From: Candidatus Fermentibacterota bacterium
GTDB lineage: Bacteria; JAFGKV01
DNA length: 12,511 nucleotides
Direction of reading: 5' to 3'
Assembly (NCBI GenBank): GCA_030620115.1
Contig: JAUXFG010000116.1
Coordinates: 1-12,511, forward strand
Shown here in pieces: positions 1-7,173 of the stretch (the first letter of the stretch is position 1; each line of letters begins with the position of its first letter). The notes beneath the pieces are model-generated. The model was not told the origin of the DNA and did not search any database. It saw nothing but the letters and a program-made list of their open reading frames with translations. The position numbers and the translations under genes were made by a program.

Positions 1-792
1 ATCGCCATTGACCGTCATTCGAGGAACCAGATGGCCCAGCGGCCTACGGCCCTCATAGATCGTCTCATGCCCATGCCATTGCCAGTTCTCATCCAATTCT
101 GCTCTACAGATGCGGTTACCCCTGACCCAGAACAAGCAATTGAACACTTCATCCTGATCGCTCAGGCATTCGGCATCAACGGTGAAGAACGCATGCGATG
201 ATTCCGTGAGGCTATCGTCGGTTATCATCTCAGGAGATGACCATTCGTCATCTATTCTGATCGAATAGAAGAGGTCCGTACGTGACAAATCCTCCTCAAG
301 CCAGATCGCAACCGCTCCCCCGAGATAGTTCTCTATGATAGGCTCTCTTAGGCTGACATCGGGGTCGGACTCGGCGATGGTGGAGACTGGGGATATGTCG
401 ACTTGATGCAGATACGAAAAGGCGAAGTTGTTGGCACAGATGCGCTGAATCCCCACTTTATCTGTCTCAACGTAGGTCAACCAGAGTGGCTCATCTGATT
501 CCCGACCGGCTTCGCCGTCCCAGCCGTCCCAATAGTAATAGAAATACCCGTCATACCAATGCCTTGTCAGGTAAGGATCGGAAATGCTTTTCAACGAATC
601 AACTGCGAGCGGCTCCATGCCGAGATAATGCTGCCCGTAGGCGATCTGGATGATGGCTGCCGAATTCAAAACGAAGGCAAAGCATAACAGAGTCGATAGG
701 CGCGGCAGACTGGAAACGTCTACCGCTGCATCAGACATATCTGGAAACCGGGTGAGCCGCTTGTTTTTCCGGAAACGCCGGTAAATGCCCAT
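1..792 (-). CDS. Partial exported protein with beta-propeller-like repeats, unknown function (N-terminal 264 residues)
   Basis: The frame is open from an ATG at 792 to the left edge, giving 264 codons with no stop, so the C-terminus lies outside the window. I do not recognise the protein. After a basic N-terminus (RRFRKNKR) there is one hydrophobic stretch at about residues 34-53, fitting a signal peptide or anchor with possible cleavage after AYG. The rest is rich in aromatic and acidic residues. Around residues 150-230 it shows a pattern like that of sialidase-type beta-propellers: AIWLEE, a strand with YSIR, then WSSPEMI. The start is supported by a run of A and eight G (796-805) three bases upstream. 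An internal ATG at residue 19 would give a more ordinary signal-peptide length and cannot be excluded. The gene is transcribed away from the rest of the window. Coding status is fairly safe; function is unknown. Confidence 0.7.
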   Translation of the reverse strand, partial: MGIYRRFRKNKRLTRFPDMSDAAVDVSSLPRLSTLLCFAFVLNSAAIIQIAYGQHYLGMEPLAVDSLKSISDPYLTRHWYDGYFYYYWDGWDGEAGRESDEPLWLTYVETDKVGIQRICANNFAFSYLHQVDISPVSTIAESDPDVSLREPIIENYLGGAVAIWLEEDLSRTDLFYSIRIDDEWSSPEMITDDSLTESSHAFFTVDAECLSDQDEVFNCLFWVRGNRICRAELDENWQWHGHETIYEGRRPLGHLVPRMTVNGD

Positions 793-1015
793 GATCCCCC
801 CCCTTGAATCGATCCCATACTCCGTCAACACTCCGAACGTATCGCCTCATCACATAATAATGGGTCCCGACTCGAGACCGTCAATGCTACTCCACCCTGA
901 ATGCAGACATCCGGACCACGCAGTATCATTGCGAGTCTACAAGTCAGTCCGTTCACGCGCACGAGTCGCATCTCTGGTTTCGCCTGTCCTGCCAGCCCTG
1001 CTTGTCCTGAGCGTA

Positions 1016-1055
1016 GTCGAAGGGAGTTGGGTCGAAGGGAACTCAGTCGAAGTGA
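1016..1055. repeat. Three-copy 15-bp iteration with core GTCGAAGGGA
   Basis: GTCGAAGGGA occurs at 1016-1025 and 1031-1040, and GTCGAAGTGA at 1046-1055, an exact 15-bp spacing. It is preceded by CTTGTCCTGAGCGTAGTCGA (1001-1020), which resembles an interspersed intergenic repeat common in environmental bacterial genomes. Family membership is from memory and is inference. Confidence 0.6.
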
Positions 1056-1100
1056 TATCAATCTCTCCTATTGCGAAGAAGGTATTGAGAACTCGCCCCG

Positions 1101-1142
1101 GTGGGCACGGTCCGCCAGCTGGCGGATGCCCCCACATGGGGG
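1101..1142. repeat. Compound palindrome (16-bp perfect core plus flanking stem)
   Basis: TCCGCCAGCTGGCGGA at 1111-1126 is a perfect 16-bp palindrome. Flanking GTGGGCA (1101-1107) can pair with the following TGCCCCCAC allowing a bulge. A second stem follows at once: CCCCC (1129-1133), loop ACAT, GGGGG (1138-1142). No T-run follows on either strand, so it looks more like a REP-type element than an intrinsic terminator. Confidence 0.7.
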
Positions 1143-1229
1143 AGACCAAATCTGTGTGCCAAGACCGCAAACCTATTCCTCCGCGGTCCCTAAGAGTGGA
1201 ATTCCCTTGAAAGAATGAAAGTATGACGA

Positions 1230-1352
1230 TCACCGCCAGGGGCCAGGGGCGGTCCAGACACTGCGAAACGGACGTTCCTGCGTAAGCGAGAGCACAAGGG
1301 GGTGGATGAACATTTTGATGGCCTCGAGTCTGTTTTCGATATTTCTCGCCAT
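1230..1352 (-). pseudogene. Truncated ORF in the AbiEii toxin position (40 codons)
   Basis: An ATG at 1352 overlaps the last base of the antitoxin stop codon (TAATG), the translational-coupling layout usual for AbiEi-AbiEii pairs. The frame runs only 40 codons to a TGA at 1230-1232. Its product begins MARNIENRLEAI and contains SLTQERPF, loosely like the N-terminus of AbiEii-type nucleotidyltransferase toxins (an N-I-x-x-x-x-R-L pattern, then an E-R-x-x-F segment). Those proteins normally run to about 250-300 residues. None of the catalytic nucleotidyltransferase region is found in the DNA that follows, which is repeat-rich. I infer a remnant whose body was lost by deletion or repeat insertion. 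It could instead be a chance ORF; the overlap is the strongest evidence. Confidence 0.4.
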
Positions 1353-1978
1353 TATAGAATTGCCTCGAGGTAGGGTCGGATGATCTTCTTCACCCGGCAA
1401 ACCACGGCATAACGCATGAGGTCGTCTACCTTGATAGTTCTCCGCTCTCGGTAGAAGCGGACCGCCTCCACCGCCGTATCAAGCCCGATCTTGTTGCGGA
1501 ACTTGAAGCAGTCGGCGAGCGTCTTCTCCGGGCTGTAGATGCGCACGCTTACGCTATCGAGTTCATGGGTCTCCACTCCCTCGGTGAACGCCTCGCCAGT
1601 GAAGCGGTAGGTCTTGATCGGCGGGTGAACCAGACGGGGTTCCTCCGCGCCGCGCGGCAGCGCCACGTGCATCTCGTGGGGTATCTGGGTGGTGAGTTCG
1701 TGAAAGGCTAGCGCGGAGATCAGGCAAATCACGCCGCCCGGAACTCGGGTTGCGACGGTCACCAGGTCGGGATTGCCCAGCGGCGAGCTGTCGGCAAGGC
1801 GATACACACCGCGGCTCACCACTTCCAGCGCCCCGGAGTCGCGCATGGCGTAAAGCGTTCCGGGGTGAATGCCCGCACGAAGCGCCTGCGCCGTGCGGAG
1901 GATTCCGCCACGCTTCTTGAAGATAGCGGCTGCCCTGTCGAACCGGGAACCGTGACTATTCGCGTCTTGGGACATCAT
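1352..1978 (-). CDS. abiEi: AbiEi-family type IV antitoxin / transcriptional regulator
   Basis: The 208-residue product fits the AbiEi antitoxin family, DNA-binding proteins that repress their own operon and counter the AbiEii nucleotidyltransferase toxin without direct binding (family knowledge). Residues about 14-63 form the expected winged helix: a helix after FDRAAAIFKKRGG, a recognition-helix region (LRAGIHPGTLYAMRDSG) and the wing ending SRGVYRLAD. The C-terminal domain keeps the family pattern EKTLADCFKFRNKIGLD followed by AVEAVRFYRER. Length is normal. Two adjacent ATG codons begin the gene; no clear Shine-Dalgarno precedes them, so the exact start is uncertain. The stop overlaps the start of a 40-codon remnant in the toxin position, so this antitoxin appears orphaned. 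Such antitoxins can persist as stand-alone regulators. Confidence 0.85.
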   Translation of the reverse strand: MMSQDANSHGSRFDRAAAIFKKRGGILRTAQALRAGIHPGTLYAMRDSGALEVVSRGVYRLADSSPLGNPDLVTVATRVPGGVICLISALAFHELTTQIPHEMHVALPRGAEEPRLVHPPIKTYRFTGEAFTEGVETHELDSVSVRIYSPEKTLADCFKFRNKIGLDTAVEAVRFYRERRTIKVDDLMRYAVVCRVKKIIRPYLEAIL

Positions 1979-2310
1979 GATAGAATTACCTACACTTGTT
2001 CATTTCTGTCGGCAATTTTATCAATTCCGGGCACCATGTAAAGGAAGATTTTCATCCCGAGGTCGCCAGGCTGGCCGGGGAACTACGACTCTGGTTTTCT
2101 CCTCAGCTGATAGATGCCGCCGCTTGTGGACTTCCTGCTCGTTCGGTTCTTTTATATTGCCTTCCTCCAGGTCTTCCCTGTCTGCCTGTCCTGACATGCA
2201 GGCGGTGAGCTAGCCCGGACTTCTCACCGGGTTTCGTCGCGAAGTCCCGCGTCGGACGCGGGGTGCCATATCGGCGCCTGTAGCCGAAAGTTGGTGAGAA
2301 GTTCGGGTTA
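1979..2310. other. Intergenic region between AbiEi gene and nucleotidyltransferase remnant
   Basis: No gene is supported in this 332-bp divergent region. The left part (1979-2160) carries short open frames on both strands without recognisable homology; a piece reading EVARLAGELRLWF looks protein-like but leads nowhere. The right part (2184-2310) is built of inverted repeats listed separately. Any AbiEi promoter must lie here; I see no convincing -35/-10 pair. Confidence 0.5.
2214..2307. repeat. 94-bp element bounded by 15-bp inverted repeats
   Basis: CCCGGACTTCTCACC (2214-2228) and GGTGAGAAGTTCGGG (2293-2307) are inverted copies matching at 14 of 15 positions. Between them is a strong hairpin, CCCGCGT (2246-2252), loop CGG, ACGCGGG (2256-2262). 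Just outside, GCCTG (2184-2188) and CAGGC (2199-2203) form a smaller stem. The right end stops three bases before the first ATG of the nucleotidyltransferase remnant. It looks like a small mobile or REP-like repeat; copy number elsewhere is unknown. Confidence 0.6.
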
Positions 2311-2689
2311 ATGCCCATGCGCAACGAATCATCGATTTCTGTCGAGGTGGAATATCTTGACGGCCCCAGTATAGTCAGCGCGTTGGAACGGGCGGTCGCG
2401 GCCCGAGCTTCGTCGGGTTATCCTCTTCGGATCACTGGCAACTAACCAGTACACCCCAGAGAGCGACGCAGACCTCCTCTTCGTAGTAGACGAGTCTGCC
2501 GAGCCACCCCCCTTTCGTGCAGCCCCCTACCTGCTTGCCCTCACTCCCGCGATTCCTATTCCCTTGGATATCCTCGTGTGGACCGAACGAGAGGTCAGCA
2601 TCGCAAGGCGGCATCGAGATCCCTTTCTGCTCGATGTTGAAAGGATTGGCCGAACATTGTTCTCTTGCGGTGTCGCATCTGGAGAATAG
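2311..2689 (+). pseudogene. MNT-type nucleotidyltransferase, frameshifted at the active-site motif
   Basis: Two frames together read as a small nucleotidyltransferase of the MNT type, usually a minimal enzyme of HEPN/MNT toxin-antitoxin pairs. Frame one (2311-2445; ATG at 2311 or 2317) ends RASSGYPLRITGN-stop, matching the strand that leads into the catalytic GSxxRG loop. Frame two, shifted by one, resumes at 2450 with YTPESDADLLFVVDE, the SDxDL metal-binding motif, then an AAPYLLALTPAIPIPLDIL segment and RHRDPFLLDVERIGRTLF, ending at TAG 2687-2689. The residues expected between them (GS plus about four more) are replaced by about ten bases that include the stop. The change therefore removes the catalytic Gly-Ser and shifts frame. 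The GS loss makes repair by a simple sequencing correction less likely. No HEPN partner was recognised next to it. Confidence 0.75.
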
Positions 2690-2720
2690 TAGCCGGGAAA
2701 ACCGTATCCCATGGAATGCA

Positions 2721-4016
2721 TTAGAAGGAATAGCGGGCCTGTACTTCGATCTTCGAATCGATCTGCTTCTCTCCGTATTCCGTGCCGTCGTGGCCGGAAA
2801 GGAGCGTGAAACGAAAACGGAGTTCGAGATTGGTAACACCGGTGTACACTACCTCAGGAGTAAGATTGTAGGACCCGTCGTCCAGGTTGACCACTGTGGT
2901 CATGGCAGGATTCAAATGGAGCAGCCCGAGCGGTTCTTTTTGGCTGGCTCGTAGGTACAGGTAATTCATCATGAAATTCGGTTTCTGATAGGCCTTTGCG
3001 CTCTTTTGTACATTCAGTAGTTGTGTGTCCGTAGCTTGATCTATGAAAGCAAAAAAACTCTCGGCCTCTCCCTTCGAATAACCCTCACCGTTCTGGTAGT
3101 ACTCCAGGATGAAGGTGGTCTCCGTGGGAGCCAGATAACGCAAGCCGATCAAGGAGCTTGAGGCATTGTAGGTTTCGACGCTCGTAGCGCCGTCCCGGGC
3201 GATCAAACTCTTATTGAAGTCGTTGATACGAGCCCATTCTCCATGGATTTCAAAATTACTGGTCAGATTGCGTGAAAAATCCAGGCCAAACCTTAGCGTG
3301 CGACTTCCTTCAGAAAGCATGAGTAGATCGATATCGGTATTATGGAACAGGAGGTAGATCTTGCCGGCAGCGCTAATGTGCCCCTCCTCTCCGAAATCGG
3401 AGTTCATATCATTCTCAACAGGAAAGACCACGCAGGTTAGCGCCAAAGTTCTGAGATCACCCGGAAAGCTCCTCACGATGTCGACCAAACCGAGCCAGTA
3501 TCCCTCCAGGGCCAGCTCCGGATCTGATGGATTCTTTGGACGACCAACGAGATTGACGGGATTCCATGCATAGCCCTTGCCCCATCTGACCAGAGTTTTC
3601 CCAAGCGAAACGTATAAGTTGGGATTTACCTGGTAAGAGAGGTTTCCCTCAAACAGATTAAGGTCATCCCCCCACTCCTCACCGCTGTAGCTTCCCTTGA
3701 GGTTGGCGAGAAGAAAGGCTTTGAGCGAGCCTTGTCGCCACACCACCTCCGGCTGCAGTTCCAGCCTGCCGTCACGACACCACTCGTCCTGTTCCTCATC
3801 GAAGAGGCTGAGTTTGTACTGAACAGATTCCCGGTCCATCCGCTGACAGGAAGCGTTAAGTTGGAGATAACCCCCGAACTCGAGAGGGGATTTCTCGAAT
3901 TCACTGATGTCGAAAGCGAATTCCTCTTCGATGTCAATGCTTTCCTGAGCAAGGGAGAATGAAGGAATTCCGGCAAGAATGAGCAGTGGCAGGATGGTGA
4001 AAAAAGCCGATCTCAT
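2721..4016 (-). CDS. Predicted outer-membrane beta-barrel protein of the ABC/LolA-like cassette
   Basis: The 431-residue product starts with a clear signal peptide (FFTILPLLILAGIPSFSLA, cleavage before QE; no lipobox cysteine). It consists of alternating amphipathic beta strands rich in aromatic, Asn and acidic residues (FGGYLQLNAS, LYVSLGKTLVRWGKGYAWNP, TFILEYYQNGEGY, LELRFRFTLLSG). It ends ARYSF, with the terminal aromatic residue typical of proteins inserted by the BAM complex. I do not assign a named family; the architecture recalls DUF1302-like or porin-like proteins often found next to LolA-like genes. It begins 8 bases after the stop of the LolA-like gene, with only a weak TAAGG upstream, so it is probably co-translated with it. 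Role inferred: outer-membrane receptor, channel or acceptor for the exporter's cargo. The gene converges on the nucleotidyltransferase remnant; no clear terminator lies between. Confidence 0.8.
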   Translation of the reverse strand: MRSAFFTILPLLILAGIPSFSLAQESIDIEEEFAFDISEFEKSPLEFGGYLQLNASCQRMDRESVQYKLSLFDEEQDEWCRDGRLELQPEVVWRQGSLKAFLLANLKGSYSGEEWGDDLNLFEGNLSYQVNPNLYVSLGKTLVRWGKGYAWNPVNLVGRPKNPSDPELALEGYWLGLVDIVRSFPGDLRTLALTCVVFPVENDMNSDFGEEGHISAAGKIYLLFHNTDIDLLMLSEGSRTLRFGLDFSRNLTSNFEIHGEWARINDFNKSLIARDGATSVETYNASSSLIGLRYLAPTETTFILEYYQNGEGYSKGEAESFFAFIDQATDTQLLNVQKSAKAYQKPNFMMNYLYLRASQKEPLGLLHLNPAMTTVVNLDDGSYNLTPEVVYTGVTNLELRFRFTLLSGHDGTEYGEKQIDSKIEVQARYSF

Positions 4017-4024
4017 TCGATGCC

Positions 4025-4768
4025 TTATCTGAGTTCGTTCACTCTGGGAAGGTAATTCAAGGTGAATACTTCATCGGCAAAATCCCGTGCCTTGATATTC
4101 GAGAAGAGGATCACGGAGCGATAGCCCTTCTGCAGAGGGCTGTCGGTCTCCAGCACGCTGGGACGTATCACTCCTCCTCCGAAGTCCTTGATCTTGCTGT
4201 AGTGAAGGGTCTTTATCAGGAGTCCAGACGATGCGTAGCATTTTATCTCGACCGGGGTGAGGTTCGTCTTGTCTACTTCCATTTCCAGACGATCATATGC
4301 TACAGAGCCGGTCTTCGCTTTCAGTTCCAGGTGATACCGATCATTTTCCTCACTCACGGATTCTACGTCGTATTCCACCGAGTAATCCAGCCGCAAGAGA
4401 TCCGAGTTGTTGAATACCCCTCCCACCACCGACTGAAGGCTGGTGATCCTGATAGGCTTACCAACATTGGGAATATAGAGCCACATATTATCCTCAAGTC
4501 GCAGGGTTGCGCGGTCCTTCTCGCTGGCGGGGGAAAGGAAAAGCGCTATCATCTTGTCCTTTCCCTTCTTCACTGAATAGAGGACAAACTCCTTCTTGGT
4601 GCTGTCAGGCTCAATATTGATCAGCTTCCGGTACATCTCATATGATTCCGGATTAAGATTGCGGTCCACCCTGCGCAGAATCTCGGGGCCATCCAGAGCC
4701 ATTGCCGGTGTATGCAAGAAAGCCACCACAAACACCATGGTCAGTGCGGGAAGAAAACATCGCTTCAT
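4025..4768 (-). CDS. LolA-like periplasmic outer-membrane lipoprotein-sorting protein
   Basis: The 247-residue protein has a signal peptide (MKRCFLPALTMVFVVAFLHT, with predicted cleavage after PAMA). The mature part looks like the LolA-like 'outer membrane lipoprotein-sorting' family: an N-terminal helix (DGPEILRRVDRNL), a strand pattern typical of the half-barrel, and the characteristic NMWLYIPNVGKPIRIT followed by SVVGGVFNNSDLLRLDY. Its end (DEVFTLNYLPRVNELR) also fits. Such proteins are thought to carry lipids or lipoproteins across the periplasm in a hydrophobic cavity; this family often sits beside RND or ABC transporters rather than acting as housekeeping LolA. The start is fixed by a perfect AAGGAGGT (4774-4781) five bases upstream. 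It lies 361 bp after the permease gene, on the same strand, and 8 bp before the beta-barrel gene. Confidence 0.85.
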   Translation of the reverse strand: MKRCFLPALTMVFVVAFLHTPAMALDGPEILRRVDRNLNPESYEMYRKLINIEPDSTKKEFVLYSVKKGKDKMIALFLSPASEKDRATLRLEDNMWLYIPNVGKPIRITSLQSVVGGVFNNSDLLRLDYSVEYDVESVSEENDRYHLELKAKTGSVAYDRLEMEVDKTNLTPVEIKCYASSGLLIKTLHYSKIKDFGGGVIRPSVLETDSPLQKGYRSVILFSNIKARDFADEVFTLNYLPRVNELR

Positions 4769-4912
4769 ATTCCACCTCCTTGTAGCTGGTAACCGTTCAC
4801 AGGTTCAGCATTGCAATTTGTCCATAAGTCCGTGAATCCGACTTCCTCCCAGTTTCTCAAGGCTGACTATTGGCCATACATAACACCGGGGCTATTGCCT
4901 GCTCGGATGAAC

Positions 4913-4947
4913 ATCGAACATCGAACGTCCAACATCGAACTTCGAAG
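4913..4947. repeat. 7-bp iteration (ATCGAAC), about five units
   Basis: Consecutive heptamers read ATCGAAC, ATCGAAC, GTCCAAC, ATCGAAC, TTCGAAG. This is the reverse complement of the GTTCGAT heptamers at 5028-5041 and 7174-7201, so it forms an inverted pair with each of them. Confidence 0.75.
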
Positions 4948-5027
4948 TTAAGATGTAACCAAACCTCGTAGCCGTTCACGCGTTCAGGGGTTATCAGGCC
5001 TCCTCAAACGACTGAATGTCTTCCCTC

Positions 5028-5044
5028 GTTCGACGTTCGATGTT
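5028..5044. repeat. 7-bp iteration (GTTCGAC, GTTCGAT)
   Basis: Two heptamers followed by GTTT, in inverted orientation to 4913-4947. The end GTTCGATGTTTCC is identical to the end of the array at 7174-7206. Confidence 0.65.
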
Positions 5045-5129
5045 TCCTACATTCCCCCAATCCCAGCGAATCCGGCCCGTAGAGCCCACGTCTCGGTGAG
5101 ATGATTTCTCCGATTCCGAATGAGCCGGA

Positions 5130-6377
5130 TCAGACATGTCTAAGCGCTTTGATCGGCTCCATCTTGGAGGCCTTGATAGCCGGTTGGAGGCTGGCGGCGA
5201 CAGCAACAAGCATCACTACAACAGCTGTAAACACGACATCACCGGCCGCCATTGACGGCTGGAGGACAAGACCGGTCTGCCGGCCAAAGTTGAATGAGAC
5301 AGGCCACAGGTTCAGCGCCAGGACAGCAAGGAAGCTGACGATAATTCCGGCAGCACTCCCAAAAACTCCAAGCAGAAGCCCCTCCATCATATATAAGCTT
5401 CTTATCCTCCCCGGCAGGGTGCCCATTGCCGAGATGGTACCGATCTCCCTGATCCGTTCATACACAGCCATGATCATCACATTCATGACGCTGATCAATG
5501 CGATAAAAACCAGCAGAATACGCACGCTGAGAGTCATCAAATCGATCATCTTCGCTATATTCAGGAAGGGGGAGAGTTTCTCCCAGGTATGCACCTCGAA
5601 CCGGGGTGCTCCCTTGTTGTTCAGCTCTCCCGACAATGCAGCCGACACCTCATCCTTCGCCCGTCCCAGATTCCCGAAATCAGAAAGCCTGACCGCGAAT
5701 TCGCTGACCTCGTTACCCTTCATCCTGAGGAGATCTCTGGCATCAGCGATGTTGATATAACCGTCTCGGCCTCCAGGCCCCGTGGCGCTTTCCAGGATGC
5801 CTGCAACGATGAGAGGCACACCATTGACCGATCCGTCCCTGTTGGTCGCCACGATCACCACCTGATCGCCGGGTTTGATCCCCATGCCTTTGGCAAGAAG
5901 CTCGGGGATAATGATATTGCCGGGTTGCATGGCGTCGGCGCATTCCTCACCCTGGACGATCCTTCCCGCAAGAAGGGGAACGGTGGCAAGTTCCATCTCG
6001 GGATCTACCGCATTGAGCCGGATATTCGTCGTCTCCACGAAATTACTCAACATGGCTCCGAATTTGACCCTGGCGGAATACGATTCAACAAGGGTACTCC
6101 GGTCGAGAACTTCAGTAACCAGAGCGACATCCTTCGGGGGCATGGTCAGGTTCAGAGGTAGGTTGTCGATACTGGCCACGAACCCCTTTTTGTGGACCTG
6201 CATATGACCCAGCATGGAATCGGTGATCTCTCCAATCATCATCCCCTTAAAGGAACCTGACAGCGCGGTAAACACAAGTACAGATACCACACCTACGGTT
6301 ATCAGCATGGATGTCAATATGGTTCTTCTCTGGTAACGTCGAAGATTCCTAAAGGCAATCTTGAGTAGGTTAGACAC
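5130..6377 (-). CDS. FtsX/MacB-type ABC transporter permease (LolC/E-like)
   Basis: Inner-membrane subunit of a LolCDE/MacB-class exporter. From the GTG start it is 415 residues with the classic layout: TM1 at about 20-41, a large periplasmic domain at about 42-275, then TM2 (about 282-306), TM3 (about 333-357) and TM4 (about 381-400). The cytoplasmic loop after TM2 carries the family motif YERIREIGTISAMG, which couples to the ATPase. The tail PAIKASKMEPIKALR is also typical. I choose GTG 6375-6377 because AAGGAGGGG (6384-6392) lies six bases upstream and homology begins there ([16 protein letters not shown]). The longer in-frame ATG at 6467 would put 30 codons inside the ATPase gene. The gene overlaps the ATPase by 8 bp, so the two are translationally coupled. 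Only one permease is present, implying a homodimer as in MacB. Confidence 0.92.
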   Translation of the reverse strand: MSNLLKIAFRNLRRYQRRTILTSMLITVGVVSVLVFTALSGSFKGMMIGEITDSMLGHMQVHKKGFVASIDNLPLNLTMPPKDVALVTEVLDRSTLVESYSARVKFGAMLSNFVETTNIRLNAVDPEMELATVPLLAGRIVQGEECADAMQPGNIIIPELLAKGMGIKPGDQVVIVATNRDGSVNGVPLIVAGILESATGPGGRDGYINIADARDLLRMKGNEVSEFAVRLSDFGNLGRAKDEVSAALSGELNNKGAPRFEVHTWEKLSPFLNIAKMIDLMTLSVRILLVFIALISVMNVMIMAVYERIREIGTISAMGTLPGRIRSLYMMEGLLLGVFGSAAGIIVSFLAVLALNLWPVSFNFGRQTGLVLQPSMAAGDVVFTAVVVMLVAVAASLQPAIKASKMEPIKALRHV

Positions 6378-7074
6378 GATTTTCCCCTCCTTCTTGCCTG
6401 ATACCCTTGAGGAGACCGTCCTCAAGGGTGAAAGTGACTTCCGCCTCCGCCATGACTTTGGGGTCATGCGTGGAAAAGATGAACGTTGTCCCCGAACTAT
6501 CGCGCATCTCCTTCATGAGGTTGAGGATATTCCTGGCGGTAGCATGATCCAGGTTGGCAGTTGGCTCATCTGCCAGGACAAGCTTCGGATCCGTAACCAG
6601 AGCTCTGGCAACTGCCACTCGCTGTTTCTGGCCCCCGGAAAGCTGATCGGGGAACTTGTCTTTCATGTCTGCGATACCGGCGGCTTCCAGGAGGGACATC
6701 ACACGTTGTTTCCTTTCCACTGCGGGACGATTTTGAACCATCAGAAGTGGATACTCGATATTCTCATAAGCGGTCAAGACCGGAATGAGATTGAAGTCCT
6801 GGAAGATGAATCCGATGTTATCACCCCTGAAGCGGGCCGAACTATTTCTGTCGAGCTTTGTCACATCGGTGTCGGCAACCGTGAGATTGCCATCTGTGGG
6901 AGTGTCCAGGCACCCGATCATGTTTAGTAGTGTTGTTTTCCCGCTCCCTGACGGGCCGACGAAGGAAACGAAAGAAGCGGGCTCGATATCGAAATTCACC
7001 CCCCGGATAGCTTTCACTTCCACTTCGCCTGACCCGTAGGTCTTTAACAGATTTTCCGCATTAACAAGGCTCAT
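6370..7074 (-). CDS. LolD/MacB-type ABC transporter ATP-binding protein
   Basis: The 234-residue ATPase powers the adjacent permease. All nucleotide-binding motifs are intact: Walker A GPSGSGKT (40-47), Q-loop Gln92 in FQDFNL, signature LSGGQKQR (145-152), Walker B LVLADEP (165-171) with catalytic Glu170, D-loop NLD (174-176) and the H-loop His203 (STHD). The sequence is typical of the LolD/MacB/FtsE-like group, with the short insert before [16 protein letters not shown]. The start is supported by AAGGAGAG (7082-7089) seven bases upstream. This is the first gene of the cassette; its stop overlaps the permease GTG. With the permease it should form an inner-membrane complex extracting a lipid or lipoprotein or driving periplasmic efflux. 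The substrate cannot be told from sequence. Confidence 0.95.
   Translation of the reverse strand: MSLVNAENLLKTYGSGEVEVKAIRGVNFDIEPASFVSFVGPSGSGKTTLLNMIGCLDTPTDGNLTVADTDVTKLDRNSSARFRGDNIGFIFQDFNLIPVLTAYENIEYPLLMVQNRPAVERKQRVMSLLEAAGIADMKDKFPDQLSGGQKQRVAVARALVTDPKLVLADEPTANLDHATARNILNLMKEMRDSSGTTFIFSTHDPKVMAEAEVTFTLEDGLLKGIRQEGGENRV
6384..6392 (-). promoter_or_regulatory. Ribosome binding site deciding the permease start
   Basis: AAGGAGGGG sits six bases before GTG 6375-6377, within the last codons of the ATPase gene. It favours the GTG over the upstream ATG at 6467. Confidence 0.75.
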
Positions 7075-7124
7075 GGCTATTCTCTCCTTATGAATGATTC
7101 AATGTATCTCAGGTGACATTAACC

Positions 7125-7160
7125 CCGAACTTCATCTCGAACTTCGTCTCGAACTTCCCC
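7125..7160. repeat. 12-bp tandem iteration, three units
   Basis: CCGAACTTCATC, TCGAACTTCGTC and TCGAACTTCCCC follow each other without gaps, with a decayed fourth unit (TCCAAACTTCAA) after them. It lies about 50 bp upstream of the ABC ATPase start, so it could affect that gene's expression. Confidence 0.7.
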
Positions 7161-7173
7161 TCCAAACTTCAAC

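Larger units (their letters stand above)
793..1229. other. Repeat-bearing intergenic region
   Basis: This 437-bp stretch has no convincing gene. Short overlapping frames exist on both strands, but their translations are low-complexity and cross palindromic repeats. It holds a three-copy 15-bp iteration near 1016-1055 and a large GC-rich hairpin at 1101-1142, both listed separately. It lies just downstream of the truncated AbiEii-like frame, where the body of a toxin gene would be expected. Confidence 0.6.
4769..5129. other. Repeat-bearing gap inside the ABC/LolA cassette
   Basis: This 361-bp non-coding stretch separates the permease and LolA-like genes, so the latter may have its own promoter. 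It contains 7-bp iterations on both sides (4913-4947 and 5028-5044, listed separately). It also contains two copies of a CCGTTCAC-centred motif: AACCGTTCACAGGTTCAG near 4790-4807 and AGCCGTTCACGCGTTCAG near 4970-4986. I cannot identify a definite promoter or terminator. Confidence 0.6.

Noticed and set aside
785-1233. Overlapping open frames of 78-141 codons on both strands
   Set aside because: They run across palindromic repeats, give low-complexity translations, and have no recognisable domains.
1996-2208. 70-codon plus-strand frame as a possible HEPN partner of the MNT gene
   Set aside because: It lacks the HEPN RxxxxH motif and the helical pattern, and its end runs into the repeat element.
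2214-2307. Rho-independent terminator
   Set aside because: The stems are strong, but no T-run follows on either strand and the layout is of two inverted ends around a separate hairpin.
6378-6467. Longer permease start at ATG 6467
   Set aside because: It would place 30 codons within the ATPase gene, with no ribosome site and no similarity in the extra residues, while GTG 6377 has a strong site.
5101-6927. Plus-strand open frames of 110-219 codons opposite the ABC permease and ATPase
   Set aside because: The minus-strand genes carry full ABC motifs and proper ribosome sites; the plus frames show no family features.
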